Source: Candidatus Aminicenantes bacterium UBA876 (GTDB lineage Bacteria > Acidobacteriota > Aminicenantia > UBA2199). From it: DNA of 8,786 nt. Each line of letters starts with the position of its first letter. Position 1 is the stretch's first letter. Position numbers and translations under genes: made by a program. Location: positions 19,665 through 28,450 of the forward strand of contig DBFQ01000106.1 in the NCBI GenBank assembly GCA_002294665.1, in the 5' to 3' direction. Positions 1 through 5,709 of the stretch are shown one piece after another. The notes beneath the pieces were generated by a model. The model was given only the letters and a program-made list of their open reading frames with translations. It did not search any database and was not told where the DNA came from.

Positions 1-27
1 ACTTTAGACTTTCAACTTTCGACTCAG
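1..27. repeat. Heptamer tandem repeat array A (ACTTTNR)
   Basis: Read on the plus strand, the units are ACTTTAG (1-7), ACTTTCA (8-14), ACTTTCG (15-21) and a shortened last unit ACTCAG (22-27). The array may continue beyond the left edge. The same heptamer family recurs at 112-145. Such 7-bp arrays between genes resemble the short tandem heptamer repeats described in some bacterial genomes; their function is unknown. Confidence 0.75.
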
Positions 28-30
28 TCG

Positions 31-99
31 CCATCACCGATCCGGAAGTTCCCCCATCACCGCCCTCCCGGATACCCCATCACCAGGCTTCTTGTTCGT
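31..99. repeat. Three imperfect 23-bp direct repeats with CCATCACC core
   Basis: The octamer CCATCACC occurs at 31-38, 54-61 and 77-84, so the copies are exactly 23 bp apart. The rest of each unit is only partly conserved: a CCGGA-like block precedes the second and third cores (42-46 and 68-72). The repeats lie between the two heptamer arrays. The spacing could reflect old tandem duplication or helical-phase protein sites (23 bp is about two turns); neither is shown. Confidence 0.55.
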
Positions 100-111
100 T
101 ACGGCTTTTTT

Positions 112-145
112 ACTTTCGACTTTTAACTTTAGACTTTCGACTTAG
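112..145. repeat. Heptamer tandem repeat array B (ACTTTNR)
   Basis: Plus-strand units are ACTTTCG (112-118), ACTTTTA (119-125), ACTTTAG (126-132), ACTTTCG (133-139) and a shortened last unit ACTTAG (140-145). Array A also ends in a six-base unit, ACTCAG, so the two arrays share polarity and their truncated end. Array B lies 18 bases beyond the stop codon of the AI-2E-family gene. Confidence 0.75.
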
Positions 146-163
146 GCTCCTGCCACCTCTTTT

Positions 164-1213
164 CTACTGCACCGGCCGGTGCGAGGAACCCATCAATTCG
201 CTGAACGGCTTCAGTAACGGGCTCTGATCCATCATGATCTTGAGGGCCACGGTCAGGGGAACGGCCAGCAGCATCCCGATCACCCCCCACATCCAGCCCC
301 ACAGGATCAGGGAAACCAGGATCACGATCGGCGACAGGTCAAGGTTGTCTCCGGTAACCTTGGGCTCCACCACGTTGCCGATGATCATCTGGGTCAGGCT
401 CAGGCCCACTGCCAGCAGCAGGACACGCAATGACAGGCCGAATTTCAAGAATCCCACCAGGATCGGCAGGATCGTGGCCACGACGGAACCGATATTGGGA
501 ATGAAATTCAGCACAAAAATCAGCAGGGCGAAAAACAGTACGAAATCGATGCCGGCCAGCCACATGATCCCGGCTCCCACCAGGGCCGTCAGCAGGCTGA
601 TCAGCGTCTTGATCAGCAGGTAATGCTGGACTTTGTCTTCGATTGTGCGCAATACGGCCAGCATCTGGGTGGCCCGGTTCGTGGCGAACGCGCGCCCCAC
701 GCGGCCTTCCATGGCGGTGCGTCCGGCGAGCATGAACAAGAGGAAAACAATCACCAGAAAGAGGTTCCCCAGGAACACCGCAAAGGAACCGAGAGTGGAA
801 GAGAGCATGGAGGTGATGGTGTTGATCGACTTGGACCAGTCGAAATCCGCGATAAAACGCTCGACATCGACCACGGGCATGCGCAATTGTTCAAACAACT
901 GATTGAGCACGCGTGCCAGGGTCTGGCTGTAGGCGGGAAATTTTTCGATAAAGGCGCTGGCCCCGGTGTAGATCAACAAGCCGAAAAAATACAACAACAC
1001 GAACAGAAACAACAGCAGGAAAATCAGGCCGATGGCCCGCGGAACCCGCCATCTGAGCAGGCGGGTCATCACGCCGTTGAACAGGAAATAGAGCAGCACC
1101 GCCAGCGCCAGGGGAATGAAAATGGATTTCAATTCCTTCAGGATCAGCACCACAACCACGCCCAAAAGGCTGCCGAGATACAGGCGGATGTACAACAGGT
1201 CCCGGTTTTCCAA
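164..1213 (-). CDS. AI-2E/PerM-family multi-pass membrane transporter
   Basis: A 349-residue inner-membrane protein of the AI-2E exporter-like (UPF0118, PerM/YdiK/TqsA) family. Members have been linked to export of small molecules or ion/proton exchange, so the substrate cannot be named. Hydrophobic segments fall at about 13-47, 60-82, 145-163, 201-222, 223-254, 262-280 and 293-326, leaving a soluble stretch near 85-140. Family signatures are FIPNIGSVVATILP (237-250) and NVVEPKVTG followed by an L-x-L-S-P block (280-295) and a Gly-rich last helix ending in AVPL. I chose the TTG at 1213 rather than the upstream in-frame TTG at 1258. It has AAGGAAG five bases before it (1219-1225), the protein then begins MENRDLL close to the first helix, and the 35-base overlap with the preceding gene disappears. 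Family length is typically about 340-370 residues. It is the last gene of the cluster. Confidence 0.9.
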   Translation of the reverse strand: MENRDLLYIRLYLGSLLGVVVVLILKELKSIFIPLALAVLLYFLFNGVMTRLLRWRVPRAIGLIFLLLFLFVLLYFFGLLIYTGASAFIEKFPAYSQTLARVLNQLFEQLRMPVVDVERFIADFDWSKSINTITSMLSSTLGSFAVFLGNLFLVIVFLLFMLAGRTAMEGRVGRAFATNRATQMLAVLRTIEDKVQHYLLIKTLISLLTALVGAGIMWLAGIDFVLFFALLIFVLNFIPNIGSVVATILPILVGFLKFGLSLRVLLLAVGLSLTQMIIGNVVEPKVTGDNLDLSPIVILVSLILWGWMWGVIGMLLAVPLTVALKIMMDQSPLLKPFSELMGSSHRPVQ

Positions 1214-1218
1214 CGGCG

Positions 1219-1225
1219 CTTCCTT
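1219..1225 (-). promoter_or_regulatory. Ribosome binding site deciding the TTG start of the AI-2E-family gene
   Basis: On the minus strand AAGGAAG lies five bases upstream of the TTG at 1213. Its first two bases overlap the TAA stop of the preceding gene (1224-1226), which suggests translational reinitiation. No comparable site precedes the alternative TTG at 1258. Confidence 0.7.
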
Positions 1226-1607
1226 ACGAGTAACTCTGTATCTCGTCTTCGATTTCAAACACCCGGCGCTGGGTGAAGAAAAGGAAGTTCACTTCCAGTT
1301 CATAGCGGATCAGGTATTCGATCATCTGGCGTTCCTGATTGATCTGCACATCCACCAGCCCCTCACCTTCCTGGGTTTCATCCAGGATCACGCCTTCCTT
1401 TTCCAGGATCTCCCGAATCGCCCGGGCGCCCTTCTCCGTGGTAAAATCCGGTCCACGCTCGATTGAAAGACGATCCTTGACCTGGGCCGCGATCGAGCGC
1501 TGCTGAAAACCGGCACCGAGGTGTTTGATCAGCGCGAATGCACCGTAGATCACCAGCAGCACCAGGATCAGGTTAAACAGCGTACTTTTTCCTCTCTCGG
1601 AATTCAT
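1224..1607 (-). CDS. Small single-pass membrane protein, DUF4845-like
   Basis: A 127-residue protein with a polar N-terminus (MNSERGKS), one hydrophobic segment at about 9-30 and a mostly charged C-terminal domain of about 95 residues, predicted by the positive-inside rule to lie outside the cytoplasm. The C-terminal domain has a helix-like stretch (about 58-72, [16 protein letters not shown]) and then alternating hydrophobic strands (about 84-118). This layout resembles DUF4845 proteins, which have an N-terminal anchor and a short alpha/beta domain ending in a beta-rich segment, but the match is by impression and no catalytic residues are apparent. The ATG overlaps the sucD stop as ATGA (1604-1607), with a strong GGAGGAGGA site (1611-1619), so it is probably translationally coupled to sucD. 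No function can be assigned. Confidence 0.8.
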   Translation of the reverse strand: MNSERGKSTLFNLILVLLVIYGAFALIKHLGAGFQQRSIAAQVKDRLSIERGPDFTTEKGARAIREILEKEGVILDETQEGEGLVDVQINQERQMIEYLIRYELEVNFLFFTQRRVFEIEDEIQSYS

Positions 1608-2482
1608 TTATCCTCCTCCAGAACCCGCTTCATGGTATATCCGATCTCGGTTGGATTTTCAACTACACAAATACCCCGCTTGCGCAATTCATCGATCTTT
1701 TCCGCCGCGGTTCCCCGCCCCCCGGACACAATCGCCCCGGCATGACCCATGCGGCGTCCCGGGGGCGCGGTGCGCCCGGCGATAAAGGCCACCACCGGCT
1801 TGCTCATCACTTCTTCAACGTAGCGGGCCGCCTCTTCTTCCTGGTTGCCGCCGATTTCGCCGATCAACACCACCGCTTCCGTGCCCGGGTCGGCTTCGAA
1901 ACGCTTCAGTATGTCCACGAAACCCGTCCCCACGATGGGATCACCACCGATACCGATCGCCGTGGATTGCCCCAGTCCCAGCCGCGTCAACTGGTCAACG
2001 GCGGCATAGGTCAAGGTGCCGGAACGGGAAATCACACCCACCGTGCCGGGAGTATGAATGTTGGCCGGCATGATTCCGGCCTTGGCGGCGCCGGGCGAAA
2101 TCACTCCCGGCGTATTGGGACCCACCAGCACCGCATTGGTGGATGACAGGTAATGCCTGACCTTCACCATGTCCAGCACGGGAATGCCTTCGGCAATACA
2201 GATGATCAAAGCGACGCCCGCGTCGGCCGCTTCCAGGATGGCATCGGCGGCCGCCAGCGCGGGAACAAAAATGATCGAGGCGTTCGCGCCCTCCCGGTCC
2301 ACCGCCTGCGCCACGCTGTCAAATACGGGACGATCCAGGTGGCGCCGCCCGCCTTTGCCGGGAGTGACGCCGGCCACCACCCGGGTACCGTATTCGATCA
2401 TGCGCTCGGCATGAAATCCGCCTTCCTTCCCCGTGATTCCCTGAACCACCACGCGTGAGGATTGATCAAGCAGAATGGACAT
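1604..2482 (-). CDS. sucD: Succinyl-CoA synthetase, alpha subunit (ADP/GDP-forming)
   Basis: The alpha subunit of succinyl-CoA synthetase, which with SucC interconverts succinyl-CoA and succinate with substrate-level NTP formation in the TCA cycle; cytoplasmic. The protein has 292 residues (E. coli 289). The N-terminal CoA-binding Rossmann-type domain shows [11 protein letters not shown] (14-24) and GVTPGKGG (38-45). Further conserved blocks are SRSGTLTY (152-159), GIGGDP (177-182) and IGEIGG (207-212). The phosphorylated histidine is His247 in [10 protein letters not shown], matching E. coli His246. The conserved Cys of GPNCPG (E. coli Cys123) is Thr124 here. I chose the ATG at 2482, which has GGAGG five bases upstream (2488-2492) and yields the canonical MSIL start. 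The reading frame stays open upstream to 2566, but that extension lies over sucC and has no family resemblance. It overlaps sucC by 17 bases. Confidence 0.98.
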   Translation of the reverse strand: MSILLDQSSRVVVQGITGKEGGFHAERMIEYGTRVVAGVTPGKGGRRHLDRPVFDSVAQAVDREGANASIIFVPALAAADAILEAADAGVALIICIAEGIPVLDMVKVRHYLSSTNAVLVGPNTPGVISPGAAKAGIMPANIHTPGTVGVISRSGTLTYAAVDQLTRLGLGQSTAIGIGGDPIVGTGFVDILKRFEADPGTEAVVLIGEIGGNQEEEAARYVEEVMSKPVVAFIAGRTAPPGRRMGHAGAIVSGGRGTAAEKIDELRKRGICVVENPTEIGYTMKRVLEEDK

Positions 2483-3647
2483 TTTTGCCTCCGTTCGCGA
2501 GGGCGACCGCGGCCCGTACCGCGGCGTCCAGGTCCGTTTCCGCCACCACGTCCAGGCCGGATTCACGGATGATTTTTCGACCCTCCTCCTCGTTGGTTCC
2601 CACCAGGCGCACCACCACGGGGACTTTCAGGCCGACATCAGCGACGGCCGCCACAATCCCGCGTGCCACCCGGTCGGTACGGACAATACCGCCGAAAATG
2701 TTGACCAGCACGGCACGGACCCGATCATCCGTCAGCAGGATATGGAACGCTTCACGCACGCGTTCCTCTGACGTGCCCCCGCCCACATCGAGGAAATTCG
2801 CCGGTTCACCTCCGTACAACTTGATGATATCCATGGTGGCCATGGCCAGGCCGGCGCCGTTGACCATGCAACCGATCGAACCGTCCAGGCGAATATAATT
2901 CAAATCGTAACGAGATGCACGCACTTCCAGGGGTTCTTCCTCATCTTCATCACGCAAAGCGACGATTTCCGCCTGCCGCCCCATGCCGTTGTCGTCAAAA
3001 TTGAGCTTGGCGTCCAGGGCCAGCCAACCGCCATTCGCGGTTTCCACCAGGGGATTGATCTCCACCAGGGAGGCGTCGTGTCTCCACATCAACGCGTACA
3101 TCCCCCGTACCACGCGGGCGAAATCCTTGCCGCCGGTGCCGCCGACCCGCAGGTGAAGCGCGAGGCTGCGGATATGATACGCGCTCAATCCAACCGCTGG
3201 GTGAACCGCGACCTTGAGAATCTGTTCCGGGTGTGTCCGCGCCAGTTCTTCGATTTCCATGCCGCCCTGGGCGCAAGCCACAAATACGGGCATCCCCCGT
3301 TCCCGATCCACCAGCAGGGCCAGGTAGCACTCCCGCTGCAAAGCCGCGGCGGATTCAATCAAGACACGCCGCACCAGCCGTCCTTGCGGACCGGTCTGCG
3401 GGGTCACCAGTTGCATACCCAGGATCTCTTTCACCGCGGTTTCCGCCTCCGCCGCTGAAGCCGCCAGCCGGATGCCGCCGCCTTTGCCGCGCCCGCCCGC
3501 ATGCACCTGCGCCTTGACCACGCAGGGAAACCCGGTCCGATCGATCACCGGCTGCAATTGTTCCAGCGAATCGATCATCGCGCCATCGGGTACGGGAATT
3601 CCGGCTTTGCGGAACAATTCCTTGGCCTGGTATTCATGGACTTTCAT
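2466..3647 (-). CDS. sucC: Succinyl-CoA synthetase, beta subunit
   Basis: The beta subunit of succinyl-CoA synthetase, which carries the nucleotide-binding ATP-grasp domain and the succinate site and pairs with SucD. The protein has 393 residues (E. coli 388). Visible motifs are the opening [12 protein letters not shown], the ATP-grasp loop [14 protein letters not shown] (45-58), the Mg-binding VEINPL (Glu196, Asn198) and LDAK (Asp212), which align one residue off E. coli Glu197/Asn199/Asp213, and in the C-terminal CoA-ligase domain [11 protein letters not shown] (263-273), FLDVGGG (285-291) and NIFGGI (316-321). After LNFDDN the usual ALFR is replaced by GMGR (221-224), a small deviation. 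I cannot assign ATP or GTP preference. The ATG start has AAAGGAGG at 3654-3661. The 36-base gap to the propeller gene is the widest in the cluster, but I see no clear promoter in it. Confidence 0.98.
   Translation of the reverse strand: MKVHEYQAKELFRKAGIPVPDGAMIDSLEQLQPVIDRTGFPCVVKAQVHAGGRGKGGGIRLAASAAEAETAVKEILGMQLVTPQTGPQGRLVRRVLIESAAALQRECYLALLVDRERGMPVFVACAQGGMEIEELARTHPEQILKVAVHPAVGLSAYHIRSLALHLRVGGTGGKDFARVVRGMYALMWRHDASLVEINPLVETANGGWLALDAKLNFDDNGMGRQAEIVALRDEDEEEPLEVRASRYDLNYIRLDGSIGCMVNGAGLAMATMDIIKLYGGEPANFLDVGGGTSEERVREAFHILLTDDRVRAVLVNIFGGIVRTDRVARGIVAAVADVGLKVPVVVRLVGTNEEEGRKIIRESGLDVVAETDLDAAVRAAVALANGGKNVHSA
2488..2492 (-). promoter_or_regulatory. Ribosome binding site of sucD, inside the end of sucC
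   Basis: GGAGG on the minus strand lies five bases before the sucD ATG (2480-2482). It is encoded within the last codons of sucC (the Asn-Gly-Gly-Lys stretch), so the sucC C-terminus and the sucD initiation signal share bases. This fixes the sucD start at 2482 and implies coupled, near-stoichiometric synthesis of the two subunits. Confidence 0.8.
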
Positions 3648-3653
3648 GCGCTG

Positions 3654-3661
3654 CCTCCTTT
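3654..3661 (-). promoter_or_regulatory. Strong ribosome binding site of sucC
   Basis: AAAGGAGG on the minus strand lies six bases upstream of the sucC ATG (3645-3647). It sits in the 36-base gap after the propeller gene, so sucC can be initiated independently of its upstream neighbour. Confidence 0.8.
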
Positions 3662-3683
3662 GCCGCTTTCCCGGCGATCGACG

Positions 3684-5708
3684 TCAGATCGGCTGCTGGT
3701 GAATCTTGAAGTTTCCCGCTTCGTCACGGAAGCGGATATAAATCATGCGTTTGCCGCGTACCCGGGAGAGCGGGAGTCGGCAGGATTCCACACGCGAATC
3801 GTTGAGCCCGTCATCCGTCGCCAGCGGCAACCACAATTTTCCATCCAGGGAGTAAGCAATTTCCGCCACCGGTGAAGTTTCGTCCCGCACCTGCATCGTC
3901 AGGACCCCGTTTTCCACCTGGATGGAATCCAGCGCCGGCGCCGTGGAATCAATGGTAAACACCTCTGAAATACGGCTCTCAGCCTGGGCGGTGTCTCCGG
4001 GATTGGCGAGGGCGTCGTCCACCTTGATGCGCAGTTGATAATCACCGTCCGTCACCATGCGCGGATCAACCCGGAACTCCTTTTCCGTCACATGCTCCCG
4101 CAACAGAATCCATTCCGAGGCCCCCAGGCGCCGCAATTCCAGGGTCGCCTGCAGCGGATCCGCGTTGGGATCATCCGCCTGCCAGCGCACCAGCAGCTTG
4201 CCCGTATCCCCGTCCGCTTCCGGCTTATCCTTGGCTTTTTCTTTTTGCTCGCGATTAATACTGATTCTGTGGATACGCGGCTTGAGGTTGTTCTGCAGGT
4301 AGTAGGCGGTCAGGCTGGACAGGCGCGGCGATCGCGCCAGGTTGGCGGAATTCAGCGAGATCTTGAATTGAATGTGGCGGTATCCGGCTGCTTCCAGGCG
4401 CGCGTTGGCCGGGTCGGCGAAGGGGGGTGTCCATGGGGTCCAGGTGCCGTCCGGAAGCATGGAGTTCCCCATGCGGGCAAATACCGCGGCCACTCCGCTC
4501 TGATCATCTCTCTCCAATCTCCAGGAAAGCCGCCCGAAACGCGAAGGCACGCCCAGGTCGAACACGCGCGAGAGGTATTCCCCCTTACCGGCGGTGGCGT
4601 TTTCCACGCGCCAGATTCCGGCGGTGTTGTTGGTAATGGCGAGCAGGCCCGCTCCACTCTCGGCCAGGGCATACAATTGCGCCGATGGCGCCTCCATGAC
4701 CAGGGCGTATCCTCCGTCCGGCGACACGCGGTACAGGCGGCCCTCGTCGCCGGTCGCCACGTACAATACCGACGCCTTCCGGTCAAAAAAGAGGTCGTAG
4801 ATGGTTTCATCACGGGATTCCCAGATCTTTTCCACGCCCCCGTCCGCTTTCATGCGGTACAGCGCGCTCTTTTCCTCGGGTTGTGCGTCGTGTTCCTTTT
4901 TCCCGGCCGCCGCTTCCGCGGATTCCGCGTTCCCGTTCTTCAACGCGATTTTGGGCCGCAGATTGCGCGTGGCTGCAAAAAAGAGATTGCCGGAATTGTC
5001 TTCGCAGATGCCGCGCACCTCTTCAAAAGGAGAATCAAACATCACCCGCGCCTTGCGATCCGCAACCCGGAACAGCAGCCCGCGCTCGGCGCTGCCTGCG
5101 TAGACGGCGCCGTCCCGGGCGGCGTACAAGCTGGTCACATGGGTGTCGTCGGCATCAAACAGCTTGACGGGTTCTTCTTTCGCGGACAGGCGGTAAACCG
5201 CCCCCGGATTGCCGACAGCACAATACCCCCGGCCCTGTTCGTCGGCCGCCATGCCCCAGATGAAACGCTCCCGCGGCGTAAACAGTTTCTGCGCCTTTTC
5301 CTTGCCCGCCAAACGGTATACGGCGCCGTTTGGAGCCGTGCCCACGTAGATCTCGTTACCCACGCTGACCAGGCCGTAAACATCCAGGTGCTCGGATTGA
5401 AAAATCTCTTCCGCTTTGCCGCCCGCCGCCGGCAGGCGGAAAACCCGGGCTCCATGTCCGGTTCCCAGCAGGATGTCCCCGTTCGCGGCCCGGGTGACAG
5501 ACAGGTAGTACTCCTGATCGGGACCGTCCAGGCGCTGGATGCGCGGGCCGATAAACAACCACCCCCGGCTGTCGACCGCGGTTCCATTCAGGGTGCCGGA
5601 CTGGAAGGCTTCAAAATCACCGATGATGATTTTCTTTGTCTGCCCGGCGTGAACAGTCGACAGGCACAATGCGGTCACGAGAATGATGTTTACAATCCGA
5701 TTCACCAT
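3684..5708 (-). CDS. Secreted seven-repeat beta-propeller protein with C-terminal Ig-like domains
   Basis: A 674-residue exported protein of unknown function. A signal peptide covers about 1-21 (cleavage likely after VHA). Residues about 40-370 form a propeller: a hydrophobic-aromatic-Arg strand (VFRL, VYRL, VYRL, LFRV, LYRM, LYRV, IWRV) recurs with its Arg at 91, 132, 173, 214, 285, 327 and 367, a period of 40-42 residues. The exception is the fourth interval (71), which holds an Ala/Glu/Lys-rich insertion at about 251-280. Residues about 378-475 look like a beta-sandwich (TWTPWTPPF, a YRHIQFKISL strand, then SPRLSSLTAYYL). A charged linker (about 485-503) leads to an FnIII/Ig-like domain (about 505-588, with WQADDPNADPL and DGDYQLRIKVDD) and a last Ig-like domain (about 589-674, ending near RFRDEAGNF). 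No catalytic motif was seen; a binding or envelope scaffold role is inference. The ATG has AGAGAGG at 5713-5719 and begins 1 base after the S55 gene's stop. Confidence 0.88.
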   Translation of the reverse strand: MVNRIVNIILVTALCLSTVHAGQTKKIIIGDFEAFQSGTLNGTAVDSRGWLFIGPRIQRLDGPDQEYYLSVTRAANGDILLGTGHGARVFRLPAAGGKAEEIFQSEHLDVYGLVSVGNEIYVGTAPNGAVYRLAGKEKAQKLFTPRERFIWGMAADEQGRGYCAVGNPGAVYRLSAKEEPVKLFDADDTHVTSLYAARDGAVYAGSAERGLLFRVADRKARVMFDSPFEEVRGICEDNSGNLFFAATRNLRPKIALKNGNAESAEAAAGKKEHDAQPEEKSALYRMKADGGVEKIWESRDETIYDLFFDRKASVLYVATGDEGRLYRVSPDGGYALVMEAPSAQLYALAESGAGLLAITNNTAGIWRVENATAGKGEYLSRVFDLGVPSRFGRLSWRLERDDQSGVAAVFARMGNSMLPDGTWTPWTPPFADPANARLEAAGYRHIQFKISLNSANLARSPRLSSLTAYYLQNNLKPRIHRISINREQKEKAKDKPEADGDTGKLLVRWQADDPNADPLQATLELRRLGASEWILLREHVTEKEFRVDPRMVTDGDYQLRIKVDDALANPGDTAQAESRISEVFTIDSTAPALDSIQVENGVLTMQVRDETSPVAEIAYSLDGKLWLPLATDDGLNDSRVESCRLPLSRVRGKRMIYIRFRDEAGNFKIHQQPI

Positions 5709-5709
5709 T

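Larger units (their letters stand above)
1..163. other. Noncoding spacer downstream of the cluster, repeat-rich
   Basis: No credible gene lies here. The stretch follows the stop codon of the AI-2E-family gene (complement of 164-166) and runs to the window edge. It is AT-richer at both ends, where short heptamer arrays lie (1-27 and 112-145), and GC-rich in the middle, where three CCATCACC cores sit at a 23-bp period. I looked for a rho-independent terminator for the minus-strand transcript and found no GC stem followed by a T-run on that strand. The only T-run (106-111) is on the plus strand and has no stem before it. Confidence 0.8.

Noticed and set aside
31..99. CRISPR array
   Set aside because: The repeat core is only eight bases, the period of 23 bp is too short for repeat plus spacer, and the remaining bases are partly similar between units. 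No cas gene is nearby.
101..111. T-run after ACGGC on the plus strand as a terminator
   Set aside because: No GC-rich inverted repeat precedes it, and the cluster is transcribed from the other strand.
169..182. Perfect 14-bp palindrome GCACCGGCCGGTGC as a terminator
   Set aside because: It lies within the last codons of the AI-2E-family gene. Reading along the minus strand it is followed by an A-rich stretch rather than a T-run, and its stem is only about five base pairs, so a terminator is not supported.
623..1276. A 217-residue plus-strand frame opposite the AI-2E-family gene
   Set aside because: The translation is full of Gln, His and Glu as the complement of hydrophobic codons. It has no ribosome binding site or family resemblance, and the opposite strand is a clear membrane protein.
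2483..2566. N-terminal extension of SucD upstream of the ATG at 2482
   Set aside because: The extra 28 residues are Trp/Arg-rich, overlap sucC and are absent from the SucD family. The ATG at 2482 has its own GGAGG.
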